Assembly (NCBI GenBank): GCA_947462335.1
Contig: OX381716.1
Coordinates: forward strand, 3,034,438 to 3,098,437
Direction: 5' to 3'
Source: Harmothoe impar
Taxonomy: Eukaryota > Annelida > Polychaeta > Phyllodocida > Polynoidae
Length of the DNA: 64,000 bases
A model generated the notes under the pieces. That model was not told the origin of the DNA. It made no database searches and saw only the letters and a list, made by a program, of their open reading frames with translations. Made by a program: the position numbers and the translations under genes. Below are positions 43,027 through 55,201 of the stretch, one piece after another. Each line of letters opens with the position of its first letter. The first letter of the stretch is position 1.

Positions 43027-46000
43027 CTTGCCTATTGACACAACCGTCCACATACTCCCATCCTGCATTAATTCATGAAGCAGATTCAGTCATTGAATGC
43101 CTTTAACCCTTCAAGGATGGTACGTTGCTTAAAGGAACCATTTGCCATCTCAATCCCAAATTTTTCCCTGGCAAGAATCTTGTTGATGTTACTCAAGTGT
43201 TTGATGGTCACCCTATGGGAGTTTGTTAGTGCCATGTTGTTTGAATGGTGCTTAATTGAAGCCCTGGTGAGCTACTTACCAGGGTTGTATTCATGCACTA
43301 CGACGATTTAGGACATAGAGCATTAGAGTACTGTGCAGCATTGGAGTGGATATTCCCACTGTCCAGTGGATATTCCCACTGTCCACTTTATCCATCCCAA
43401 AATAAATTGCTCCCTTTCACTTCCCTGCACCGATGTGTCTATTGATCCAACATTGCCCCCCACCCCACAGGCTAAACCTATTCATGGAGGCTGGATGAAG
43501 ATAGACATATTGACATGCTTTAAGAAGAAGATCCTCCAGGAGCGTCCCCCTACTTCTCAACATGCCACCTGATACAGGCATGTGCCATACTGGGACAAGG
43601 AGAAGGAGGAACTCAGCACCTCTAAGCCTAAAGTGGGAGAAAATCAAAGATGTGGTAGTCTTAGCCCCAGACAGCTACAGTGAAAGAAATAGTGTGCATA
43701 TCAAGACCCAGAGAGGGGAGCTATTGACCAACTGCAGTGGCTCTCAGCAGGACTAATCAGCACATGAAATATGATATACAATTTAAGAGGGCTGGGTATG
43801 GAAGGGTTTCCCCTCTGGTGGATGCATAGCGTGGTAATGCATGGCTACAATTATGAATGCAGTCCTGGTAAGCTCTGGTTAATCTAACCCTTGAACATTA
43901 AAGAACTGAAGTACCATTCTATTGTACTGCTTGTATTCCACAATAAGGCTGTACTAAATAGAAAAGTGTGCCGGTGGTCTGTATGATATGAGTCATAATA
44001 TATGAGTTGTAATATAGCCACCTTGGTATAAAGGACCACAGTGATTTAGTGTAGGGAGGGGCTGAGTTGTGTAGGTCTCCTGCAGCACTGTACCCAATAT
44101 AAATACTCAGTTCAGCACATAACGGCAACCTTCAGCCCTGAACTGATGCCCTGTACTAACCTTGTGACCCTTGGTCAATAGCCGCTTTCTGATTTATTGG
44201 GCTTGACCACAACCGGATGTGATAGACTCAAAGGGGTTGGGGAGAGCCAGGGCGGAAATATAATGATTGATAGAGTTATACTTGAGGTGGGTAGTGGTAA
44301 TATCTGATACAGCACAGGCATCCAATAAAAACCTGGTCATCCTATGTGCACTCTGGGTTCCAATCCAATTGGTTTGTCTTGTTCACAGCTTATTTGGTTT
44401 CCTGAAGGATCACCCCTCACATGATTTATAGTGGAGCTGATGCTCACAGAAGGCCTGATGTTCACAGATTGGGTAATGCCACTCTAGCACAAGATTCCAC
44501 GCACCCCTGCCCATACTTTTAAAGAGATGACCACTCCCTGAGCCCTGCGGCTAGTGGTGATAGATACTCACTTGTCTACTTGATCCTTCAAAATAAATCC
44601 CCCTTCCACTTCCCAACATGGATGTGTCTATTGATCCAACATTCCCCCCTCCCCACTAGGCTAAACATTTTCTAGAAGACTTGGTAAAGATGCACACATT
44701 AACCCCCCAGAACTGGTCTGCTACATCTCAGCATGCCGCTTCATACATCAATCTTACTCGAGAAACTCGGTAACTCAGCACCGTGGAGGTTCATGCAGGC
44801 GACTAATCCCACTGTCCACTTGATCCATCTAGAAATAAATCTCCTTCCCGGCATGGATGTGCCTATTGATCCAACATTGCCCTAACCCAGGCTAAACCTA
44901 TTCATAGAGGCCCAACAAAGATTCTCATATATTGACTCTTTAAGAAGAGGATGTGGCAGTAAGGCTGCCCTACATCTCAGCATGCTGCCTCATACATAGA
45001 TGTGTCTTACTGGGGGAAAACTGAGTAACTAAGCACAAGCCTTTTTAACAGTGACAGAAAATCAAAGATGAAATTGAAAAGATTTAAACCCTAGACAGCT
45101 ACAGTATGCTGCATAGTGCAGGGAAACACTACATTGATGTCATCATGATGCATGGATGCAACTCGGGAGAGTGTACTCACCATGGCTGCAGAGGATGAGG
45201 TTTGAAGTTGTCGGGAGATGTTAGATGATGTAAGATGGTGTATCATGTACTGAACAGAATGTATAAACAACACACGTATTTAGAGAATAGAAAATGATGA
45301 TCTTTACATCAAGACTGTCTGTTGCACTATAACGCCAATGGGGTTGAGCCTGTATCTCTATTCTCTCCTCCCCTCATCTCCATCTACCACCCTAAACCCT
45401 CAGAAGTATTTTTACCCAGCCCTATTTCCCTATTTGATGTATCTCAGAGTAAGTACTTCCAACTCTCAAATTAGGCACCAGTGCTTCACATTGTCATCCT
45501 AACTGGTACTTATCTACATAAAGGCATCAACCATGGGCATGTGATATGGCTGTTTTATTTTGTGTTTTTACTCCAAATGCATTTGCTCAATGAGAATTAG
45601 TTGAAGTACTTGAAGTGTTTTACATTTTCTGCAAAGGATTAAATGAGAGAGTTTATCGGGCAGTTGGCAGGAAATCTAAAACCCATGAATATTAAATGGA
45701 GATAAATGTTTGTCAATAAATACAGTGACATGGAAGAGCCATTCGCATAAGAAAAGCAAACTACAAATTGATCATAAAGATTCAGCTGGCCTTTGTAACA
45801 TTTTTTTTCTAATTGATGTTTCCTTGATGTAGGATCAACATTTATTTCATTCCAAAAACAATTCCACAGCTTTTACATTCCAAATGTCTAAATAATGGGT
45901 GCTGTCTTTTTCTCACATGATGGTGTGTACTGATGTTTTGATTTATTCCATCATTCAAAAACTGCATTTGCAACGTTACAAAACATTTAACTTTACACTA

Positions 46001-48890
46001 ACACTAACCCAAGACACAGTGTTTCCAAAGCTTGCTGCCTCCTGAATAGTGGTCACCACAGCTTCTTGCATGAAATTCATTTTAAATGGTTTAAAAACAT
46101 GCATTAGTACTAAACAGTTCAAAGAGAACAGTGACAGGCAAAGAGCCTGGATTCCAACACTAATTTGTAATCCTTGAAACGTTTTGGTAAAATCGTAGAC
46201 ATTGTCTGCATTAGCTGATAACATTGAAAATGCTGAAACATGAATGTTTGTAGAAATAAACAAAATCAATTGTTCTTGGAGATTTTCTGTGATCTCATTT
46301 GTTTGCTGAGGCGATGACCTGACCTGAGGAGGCTTTGGTTCAGATTCTTTGACTTACATTGCGGTAGCAGGTTTTATGAAAGCTGGTCTTTAGGATATTC
46401 TGTCACTACATTGAAGGAAACCAAGACATGCTTGAAGGCCCAAATCTTGGTAGAGCAGACGTGGGTCTAGCTGTTCAAGGGTCAAATGATATTATGTTGT
46501 CTATTGTCGTAACACTGTGTGTAACTCACTAATGCTGCATCTTGCACTATTTGTAAATTGGTTCTCAAGTAAATCAAATTTTCCATACTATCACTTTTAC
46601 TTTCAGATCTTCTTCCTGGATTTCAGACAACCTGCCAGATTGATGAAAAAAATCGGTAGTGTGAGAAATAGTATAAGCTGTTTGAAGTTTTTGTTACATT
46701 TTAGAAGTTTTAGTTGAAGTGGGTACATTTATCTATAAATGGTTGCCCATTAAGTTATAAATGCATTATAGTTTGAAACATCAAGTTTGAAATATTGATT
46801 CTTTTTTTTAGTAATCAAGACAGCGATGAGTCTCAGAAATGTAATGCCTTTTCATCTGTGGCTCGATACACAAACCCAACAAGTGAACATTGGTAAACAA
46901 TAGTTTTGGTTTACATTCACAAGTTCTTAGATTGCTAGGGTTAATCTTAGTTTCAGTGTTCAAAGTGTGATTCACATCAATTCATGTTGTACTACTCTTA
47001 GTGACCTGTACACTGTGCGCTAAAAAATACTTGTGGTAAATTTCTAATGTCCTTTTAGCATTGGCAACACCATGAAGGTTGTACAGAACAGTCCCGGCTC
47101 AAATAACTAATATTCATGCCAATATGTAACAGGAGCAATGGTGCCCTGATACGACTATCTGAGCACAATGGGCCAGGGCACAGTACAGATGACCTTCCCT
47201 CACATTTGCTTGATGCCCTATGTAGTATATCCAGACATCCCACTATCAGATCTCCAATAACATGTAAATTACATCACAAGGCGGGCGGAAGTGTGGCTTT
47301 CTATACTATGGCTCCCTTTTTGACAAATGGTTCAAGATATGTATCAGGTTGGTCAAAAAATCATATATATGTGCATACAAAGATGCCTCTTTACCAAGTT
47401 ATGTCATTCAGCTTGTCCCTGAGTATAGAGAAGGCACCATACTGGAAAACTCAGCAATAGGGCAGAACATACATCAAGGAAGGTGACAGGTGAACTCATA
47501 GAAAATAATGATTTAATGTATGTTCAATTCTGATAAAAGTCTACTGAATACACCATTTTTAGGGCACACAAATTGCTTGCAGCTTGTTGATGGAGGAAGA
47601 AAATGCCTCCTGGAACCCTTTCTCACCTCAATAAAGACAACCAAGGGCAGAGATGCACAGTTAAGCATCAAATACAACAAGCTCTTTGTGAGTGAGTCCT
47701 ATCCTGGAGCATATTGTGGTCTTGATTAACTCTATAGACATATAGAACATACATTCTAAAATTGATGTCATAGCTATTTGTTATCAGGCTCTGCATAAAG
47801 GATCCAATATCTGCCTATGCCGTAAAAACAGGCCAACCTTTGCTTGACTACCATTCAAGGCTCTCCTTCTCAAAATGAAATGAAGTGGAAGAGCAAAGGA
47901 CAACAGGAACTGCCTGAAGATGGATCCAGCTGCTCATCACAGAACCCAATAATAGGCCAACCACAGGCAGCCTTACAAGTCATATGTGGGCACAATCCCC
48001 TGTGTCTAGTGTAAGGGGCACTCTGATTAGCTGCACTATCAATTCTACTTAATGCTGAGTCATCTGAGAAGAGGCCATCTTGTGGTCATCCGGGGCTCTT
48101 TACTAGAAATGGTTGCTTTGATTAGCAATGGCTGCAAGAGGGCCAACACCAGCACAGAGGTAATTTCACAGGAAAGCCCCAAGAAAAAACCCAGTCACGG
48201 TTGGTCTTGTGCTATTTTATCCCTCTCAGCCTTTGTTGTGAATTCCTTCCAGAGTGTTGTTCTATCACCGTTGATTTCAACATTTTGTGAATCAAATTCA
48301 TATTCTTTACAGCGGATTTATAATATACCAAGCTATTTTATCCTCATCTTTACTATATTAAATTGATTGAATATTTAATTTGTTTGACATCCTTATGCAA
48401 TTGATGGCAAATAGTTATTTCAGTGATGCTCTGAGTGATGCCTCAGCCACCTGTAGTTCAGCATTCACCCAGAAGGTGCCACTAGTAAGTTTGGTATGTC
48501 CAATGGAATGTAAAGTGGCCATTTTGTAGGAGATAACCAGCTCTTTTTTGTAAAACCTAATTCTTTGCAATCTTATCAGCATGATTCATTAAGTGCAAGC
48601 TATTTAATTTGTATCTTGAATAAGATCCTGTATTGCAAAGGTGCCTACATTGGATAGTATAGTATTGAAATATAGCAACATGGTGCCAAGTGAGCCCGTA
48701 TACTTGCTGCTCTCGAACTAATTTGCATATTTATTTTTATTCTGGAAAGATCTGTTGAGAATGCCATCTGGACCCTTACCTAAATGAGAGAGGAGTCAGA
48801 GAAGGACTACAGATCCCATGACAAGACTTCCTCATTAGCAGCTGGCACTGGCTGCTAGCTGCAGACGCTGCTAGAACAGACAGTCAGCCT
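43027..48890. other. Intergenic DNA with dispersed repeats, no gene recognised
   Basis: 43,103-43,331 is a TTAA-type MITE with intact left end (TTAACCCTTCAAGGATGG) and a lost right end. Fragments of the same family lie near 43,855-43,905 and 45,118-45,190. 43,380-43,800 and 44,580-45,110 are two copies of the GACAGAAAATCAAAG family, with CTATTGATCCAACATTGCCC at their starts. The remainder is AT-rich; short open frames are unsupported. Confidence 0.55.
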
Positions 48891-49105
48891 TTAACACTTT
48901 AAGGATGGCATGTTGCTAAAAGATGACTTTTGTTGCCATAATGTGTCAGTGCAGCCCCGGTGGGTAACTAATGCAGACCGTACAGGAGTGTCTGAATGCC
49001 CTAGGGTTGGCATGATGTTTGAGGGCTGCCCCAGGGCTGCATTTATGCATCATAACAACCAGGGGCATGCTGCATTAATGTACTATACCTACCTTAAAGG
49101 GTTAA
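48891..49105. repeat. Full-length TTAA-type MITE
   Basis: Begins TTAACACTTTAAGGATGG and ends CTTAAAGGGTTAA, with the family's interior words (GCAGCCCCGGTGGGTAAC, GGTTGGCATGATG, GCATCATAACAACC). Confidence 0.75.
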
Positions 49106-50104
49106 GTAAGACATGATGTCTCAAATCATCATCTTATTTTGTCAGCTTGATGAGCAATTCAACACTCACAAGAGTTTCCATGTTGTAAGGGCATTCCATC
49201 AAAATCAACACTGACTAGTTCTAGATCTGAACCCGCTTGATTATTAGGCTGAGCTCATGATGATACTGTGTAGATGAATGAGTATTTTCATGAAGTCAAA
49301 TTCCTATTCAGAACTAGGTTAGGATGATGATACTGTGACCATTTTCTGTCTGAACATTACCAATTCTAAAGATATGCAGAACACAATTGCATTGCGAATG
49401 TATTATATAGTGAATAAAAATGATTTCTTCCACTAGAAATTTGCAAACACTGGTCCCGAGCTTGGCTATGTCTGAGGGTGTAAACCAGAAGAAATTGGCA
49501 ACTGAGACCTTAATACAGCTGGAAGTGGATTCAAAACAAAAAAAAACGATGACAACGGATATAAAACCAATTTACTCAATGAAACCAATTTCCTTGGCAA
49601 AAAGGTTGGCACAGGAAATAGATCACTTCCTGTCTCATGGCATTGCACAGGCTGTTTCCTTTTCCTTAGAAACTTGAACTGAGGATATTTAGGCTCATGG
49701 TATGGGAGTTGTTTATCTTTTTGAAAGAATTTGCTATTTAGAAGGAAATGCATATTCTATTACTAAGAAGTCAGAAATATACTCTTTAGTACAATTTAGT
49801 CACACTTTTCCAATAAATTGCATACCCCATATCAACATCATAAATCCTGCATCAGGTCTAAGCAATGACCAGGAAATGACCCTGAAATGACTTATGAAGC
49901 CGGGGCCATTTCTCTCCATGCCTCCCTCCACATTACCCCCCACCCCTCCCACCTCCCAAGGTGTGAATGCTCAAGGCAGGTTCATTTTTAGGGCTGCCTT
50001 ACCCCTCTGCTTGTTATGTAATCCCATTGAATACACCTCCCTCTAGGCCTTTCTGGTATGTTAGTAAAGAATACACATACAAATATGATTAAAAGTTCAG
50101 TTTC
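49106..50104. other. Intergenic DNA, no gene recognised
   Basis: AT-rich flank up to element 2. No supported gene or repeat. Confidence 0.5.
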
Positions 50105-50110
50105 CTCAGC
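50105..50110. repeat. Target-site duplication of element 2, left copy
   Basis: CTCAGC, identical to 59,403-59,408. Confidence 0.95.
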
Positions 50111-50720
50111 AGTAGTATAGTATGTATCGGAACGGGACTATAGTTAAGTACTGTTTATTACTCAATCGACCTGCAGCCAATCAGAAGCCTCCATTTGACC
50201 GGAAGTGACGTCACATGCCCATATAAGGGCATACCGGAAGTGACGTCACGTGACCTTGACGTAGTTAGAGGTCAAGGTCATGACTCAGCCAATCAGAGGC
50301 TTCCATTTTGACCGGAAGTGACGTCACACGCCCATATAAGGGCATACCGGAAGTGACGGCATGTGACGTCACACGCCCATATAAGGGCATACCGGAAGTG
50401 ACGTCATGTGACCTTCACATGTACATATAAGGGCATACCGGAAGTGACGTCAAGTGACCTTGACTTAGTTAGAGGCTTCTGATTGGCTGGTACACCGGAA
50501 GTGACCCATTTATGCAAATGAGGGGCCTACTTCTGGTCAAATGGAGACCTCTGATTGGTTGGGTCATGAAGAAATGTGTCTCTTAATTTAATTTTGTTTA
50601 GGAAGTGATCGATTTTAGGATCACGCGACCCGAAGTGACCTGATGAGTCACGTGACTAGAAGTGACGACGACACATGCCTTAATTAGACGATTCAGCAGC
50701 GACCGGAGGAAGTGTCACTT
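50111..50720 (+). promoter_or_regulatory. Left terminal region of element 2 with CArG-ETS-CRE modules
   Basis: After the conserved CCAAT block, the module CCATATAAGG + GCAT + ACCGGAAGTGACGTCA recurs. Perfect CArG boxes lie at 50,219-50,228, 50,332-50,341 and 50,377-50,386; a degenerate one is near 50,423. Each is followed four bases later by ACCGGAAGT, and most of these run directly into TGACGTCA. CACGTG, a second CCAAT block (near 50,287) and one ATGCAAAT (near 50,513) are also present. CATATAAGG could alternatively act as a TATA box. Confidence 0.8.
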
Positions 50721-50898
50721 TAAGAGGACACGCTAGTTAATTGTTATAATTGTTTTACTTACTAATAAAAGAAGACGTATGAAAATAAACACAACAATAA
50801 TTTTATTTTATTTTTTTATTTTCTTTTTTTCAATTCTAATAACACTCTTTTTTTGAAAAGATGCGCTCAATCAATCAATAACACACTTTTTTTTCATA

Positions 50899-51240
50899 TT
50901 TTAAAGGACTCGTTGTCACACCGTTAGAATGCACGCGACGCTTATAATACAAGTAGCGCACGTCATCTTTCTCTATGGTGTAAGTGTCCATTTTTGGTTC
51001 ATACCACTTTTGAAATTTATATTTACCGCAAGGAGAGTTTTTCGTTTTCGAAAACATTTAAGAAGACGACTACTTCTGTACACTTTTTTTGAGATTTTCT
51101 TTCACCGGTGCCGCTGATTTGATCGTAGCAAATGTAAGTCTTAGGGTTGACACTTAGGATCCCGTCACCTTCTCACGCCGCTTTCTTTTCTTTCTGAAGT
51201 ATGTCTCTCTCAGGCGAGGTTTGACTACACACAGGCAAAC
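50899..51240 (-). pseudogene. PolB remnant, C-terminal part
   Basis: Aligns with 25,790-26,280 of element 1 (the RRVHS-GVTTSPL tail, then fragments of the preceding 90 residues) with internal deletions and frameshifts. It terminates at the boundary of the foldback MITE at 51,225. Confidence 0.85.
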
Positions 51241-51625
51241 ATCAGAGGCACACAATAGCGCTAATTCTACCTTCAGACAAAGGTCAGGCACTGCTGGACT
51301 ATAATAGATTGGTCAAGGGCTATTCTAGTGAGGGTCAGGCTACGCCGGACATTCAATAAAAAGCTGGAGTTTGGCAAACTTGCTTTTGAAAGTCTGACCA
51401 TGCGGGATCCTCATGCCATAGTCTGGCAATGCTGAACTCTTGGGAGAGTATGCTGGACTCTTGCTGGCCAGACTTTCAAGCAAATTTGCCAAAGTCCAGC
51501 TTGTTATTAAATTTCCGGCGTAGCCTGACCCTCAGTAGAATAGTCCTTGACTCATCTATTATAGGTCAGCAGCGCCTGACCCTTGTATGAGAGTAGTATT
51601 GGCGACATTGGCCGACTCTGATATT
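51225..51625. repeat. Foldback MITE, about 400 bp
   Basis: Left half (ACACAGGCAAACATCAGAG, GGTCAGGCACTGCTGGACTA, GAGGGTCAGGCTACGCCGG, GACTTTGGCAAA-type) and right half are reverse complements meeting near 51,430. One half of the same MITE is found at 58,594-58,766 at the other end of the element. Confidence 0.8.
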
Positions 51626-53003
51626 TACCCGTGTGTACGGCGGGAGGAGGGGGTTCACAGCCACTGCTTGCGCTTATAGAGCGCTACTAGCGGAGGTCTG
51701 GATGAGGAGACTACGGCGTTTGTCTTTTGCTTGTGCAGCTGCTGCTGCTGCTGCTGACGATGTCACGGATGCCGCTGACAGATACTGCTGCTTGTGCTGC
51801 ACGAGACTGAGTAGCCGCTATTACTAATGCTACTAATACTAGTATGAGAAAATACATTTAGTCAATTGATTAAATCAAGGAGGTTTTCTGACTTCAGTGG
51901 ATCGTTTAGCCATCGGCCACGGGCAAAACTTGAAACCATTTTATACATGGGACAATTGGCAGAGTCGAAACGTGTTGGTACCATAGGGTCGATCATGTTC
52001 ATCATCAGTTCAGGCAAAGGAAGTGTGTCGACAGCACGCGAAAACTTCATGTCTGAATGTTTCAACACAAGACTTTTTATCACACTCACACAGCTGCTTT
52101 GAAGAGTGAATCCTTGACCAAACTTGTGCTTTTCCAACACAGCTTTGGCCTCTTTCTGTGCAGTAAGGGATCTCTCTTTCGGGTTCATCTCAGTGCTGTC
52201 TAGCATGTCCTCAAAGTCTTTAACATAATGTTCCAACGGACTACAAATGATGGACTCCAGATCATCGTCCGCATATGTCGTCTCCTCGCACCATATTGTG
52301 TCTTCGCCTGTTTCGAATTCCGTCATTTTCTTGACAATCTCCTCCTGAGTGCCTTGCATATATCGAAGCTCCTTCAAGGAGTTGATAACTTGTATGGCGA
52401 AGACTGACAAACTTGAAGGAATTTCACCACAGTCAGGCCAAGTATACGGAGCTAAGAAAAATAGCTCTAACAAAATCTTCTCCCTCTGTCCAAATGAAAC
52501 TACTGTTCCGATGAAGTTGAAGCATGCTTCTATCCATTGCTCCTTGGTGACGTCCTTCCAATGTTTCTTTACCTCACATGCATCATAGGGCACCGTTTCT
52601 CTTCTTGCTTCAAGTGGGAGTTGCTTTTTCTTTCTTGGACTCATTTCGAGAGGGTTTCGATGCTCTGTAGCGTCAACACTTTCATAAATAAAGAAAATAG
52701 CAGAACTAACCATCGTAACGTGCTGAGCGAGCGTAGAGTGGACGATGCTACGAAGATGAAGGGCGGGTGGAGAAAGTGTGACTGGTGACAGCGGCGTTTC
52801 ACTCCTTATGTACCCTGTCCTAGATAAGCCTCTTAAACGGCTGAAAAGACTCTCTAAGTACAGAGCTTCTACCGCAGGTGGGTTTAGACTTAAGCAGCTT
52901 AGTTCACACACATGTCTGTTAGAAAAAGCTACTTGCACACGTGCCTTCCTTTTTTCACTAGTATTCACCCTCTGCCGACTTATAAGACACCTATACACTC
53001 TTT
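51430..53003 (-). repeat. Left arm of a large inverted duplication
   Basis: Reverse complement of 56,704-58,766 apart from a CAG expansion and an insertion in the right arm. It contains a complete copy of the unrecognised gene. Confidence 0.85.
51862..52644 (-). CDS. Unrecognised conserved protein, inverted copy
   Basis: 260 residues from ATG 52,644 (MSPRKKKQLPLEARRET). The frame is open upstream to 52,998, but the other copy shares only the part from this Met onward in frame. Basic N-terminus (possible nuclear signal), then a mostly helical, Trp-containing globular region (KKHWKDVTKEQWIEACFNFIG, KILLELFFLAPY, GRWLNDPLKSENL). No family recognised. It differs from the right-hand copy by scattered substitutions and two single-codon gaps, all frame-preserving. 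The left copy lacks the TATATAAG found beside the right copy. Confidence 0.7.
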   Translation of the reverse strand: MSPRKKKQLPLEARRETVPYDACEVKKHWKDVTKEQWIEACFNFIGTVVSFGQREKILLELFFLAPYTWPDCGEIPSSLSVFAIQVINSLKELRYMQGTQEEIVKKMTEFETGEDTIWCEETTYADDDLESIICSPLEHYVKDFEDMLDSTEMNPKERSLTAQKEAKAVLEKHKFGQGFTLQSSCVSVIKSLVLKHSDMKFSRAVDTLPLPELMMNMIDPMVPTRFDSANCPMYKMVSSFARGRWLNDPLKSENLLDLIN

Positions 53004-53004
53004 C

Positions 53005-53469
53005 TCGTGAAATCTATGGAAGATGATGGAAGGACCACTGACTACATTTTCTTTGATCAGAGCGTGGAGGACGGCGTCTAACGGAGGGAACGTTGTGAAC
53101 ACGGCTTATAGGTTTTTTGGAAGAGGTCTTGTAAAGTCAAACTGGCGAGAGAGATGGCGTCTTTCAACATGACAATGCTGCTATGTTGGAAAAAAATAGC
53201 GTGATTTTTTCAAAAAGCTTCTATGAAAGATTTAACGTCTTCGTTGTTGTAGTGGATCAAGTAATCTGTCATAGTTTGCTTCTTCTTGTCATACTAAACT
53301 TTCTGACATGTGGCGTAGTCGGATTTCGGCCATTTTGACGCCCGTCAGTTCGCTGTCAGAAGTCGATCTCGGTGGCAGAAAATATTGTTCTTCTTTTTTC
53401 TACGGGTCACTCGTGATTGTACGGTCTTTTAAAAATTTTGAAACACTTTTCGCAAACGTCCTGCGGCAT
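53005..53469 (-). pseudogene. PolB remnant, middle and N-terminal parts
   Basis: 53,005-53,380 aligns with element 1 27,628-28,010 with frameshifts. At about 53,385 it jumps to the sequence matching the first 25 codons of PolB (29,830-29,910), with the old start at 53,469. Most of the exonuclease and OTU-like regions are deleted. Confidence 0.85.
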
Positions 53470-53635
53470 GTTTTTCTTTTTTTTGTTTTTTCACTTATTT
53501 TCCAAATATTAAAAAAATAAACGTTGTTTATCACTTCGAATACTAGACGCCTCTTACCACACGATGCTATTAGCATAGTGAAAGACGTCTGTAGTGTAGG
53601 ATCGATTTCAACAGATGTCCATCTTACTGCAGGGA

Positions 53636-54691
53636 TCAGACGAGAGTGGTCAACACTGGAGTGTCACAGCTCACTTTTATTTCTTTGGGTACAGCTGCAT
53701 ACAACCCTTGAACATACATTGCGACGTCGCCGCGTCCCATGTAGTCTTCCAACACTTTCATCAGAGCCATAGGCTCAGACGTCTCGTTGTACTTCCAAGC
53801 TTTCAGCACTTCATAGACAGGGTTCTTCACAGTCCTGTCAGAAGGCACAGGTTGAGAGATGGAAGCTACTTCATGAGAAGTCAACCCTAAGTAGATCCCT
53901 ATGGTCTTCCAGTCTCTAGGGCAGAGCTCAGCTAAAAGAGAGAAATATTTCTGCACTTTCCACTCCATGTCTCCACTCTCTAAGCCATCCCACATGTCAT
54001 GCTTGTCCATGTACTCACGTGAGAATTTGATGAGGTCCATACGGTAAGATTCTTCCAAGGCGGCGGCTAGGTCCTTCCACCTACTAGTACAACTTTTCTG
54101 GTACCAAGTAGTGAACATTTCTCTAGCTTGAGTTATGACACTTGTCTCACAACTGAGATATCCCATATCCTTCAAGTTCACTTCAAGGAATGAACCTAAC
54201 CGTATGTAATCTGATGTCGGCAACTTACTACTTATTTTCAGTAGCATAGCGTCTGACAAGTATCCTAACGGCTCTGCTTTGAAGTATGATGATACAGGTA
54301 CTACTGCAGCAGAACCAATAACAGGAGCAGCGTCTGCGCTGGTATCAGACGACTCGTTGTCGGAACAGGGCAACCACATGACTTCGTAAGGTATTGGTGA
54401 GGGCAGTCGCCACGGACCGGACGCACTACCAGTGGAAATGAGGTCGAAAAACGGACTGTGCGCCCGTGACCCTTCGGGTTCCTCGTACGCCTCGTCGTCA
54501 GCGTCGTTCTCTGTTTCACCCTGTTGCTTTAGGACATGCATGTCTACTACGCGCTGCTGGGGCTGAGTGTCCGAATAGCTGTAAGTCTCAGCGCGAGCAG
54601 CGTTGATGGCGTCGGTTGATGAAGCGGTGGAGAAGTTCTGTGCAACGTGCTGCGTGTCAGTACTAGTAGCGGTAGTCGCAGCAAGAGGTGT

Positions 54692-54735
<44 letters not shown>

Positions 54736-55201
54736 CAAGCGCAGCGCTAGCAGGTGCAGCAGTAGCAGGCGCAGCAGTAGCAAGCACAGCAGCAGCAGGC
54801 ACAGCAGCCTCAGCAAGCGCAGCAGTAACAAGCACAGCAGTAACAGGCGCAGCAGCAGCAGCAGCAGCAGCAGCAGGCACAGCAGTAACAGGCGCGGCAG
54901 CAGCAGCAGCAGCAGCAGCAGTAGCAGCAGCAGGCGCAGCAGTAGCAGCAGCAGCGTGCTCAGCAGCAACAACCGTCGCGAGTGTAACAACGTCGCTACT
55001 ACGACGACTACTACTACCACTACTACTGCTGTGTGCGCTCGCTACAGCGGGAGGGTGATAAGACCAAGCGGTTGCGGCGGTAGTCTCAATTTCAGTAGCA
55101 AGAGGAGACGCTGACAGTAAACGATCACCGTTCTGCGTATTCTTCTTGTTTTTGAACTCGATTAGATCCTTGGACGACAGTAGTTGTTGTGTTTTGCTCA
55201 T
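53636..55201 (-). CDS. Low-complexity protein fused to tandem death-fold domains
   Basis: 521 residues from ATG 55,201 (CACCATGAGCAAAAC context, matching element 1). The first about 310 residues are homologous to the element 1 low-complexity/PC4-like protein: SYHPPAVASA, SSDVVTLATV, GETENDADDEAYE, SGPWRLPSP and SADAAPVIGSA are shared. Immediately after the shared island the sequence changes to two Death-domain-like modules (LPTSDYIRLGSFLEVNL ... SRWKDLAAALEESY; then LCPRDWKTIGIYLGLTSHEV ... VLKAWKYNETSEPMALMKVL). TATATAAG lies at 55,261-55,268, 60 bp upstream. The basic patch and PC4-like region of element 1 are absent. A role in interfering with or mimicking host death-fold signalling is inferred. 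The long Ala tract is CAG-type and probably length-unstable. Confidence 0.75.
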
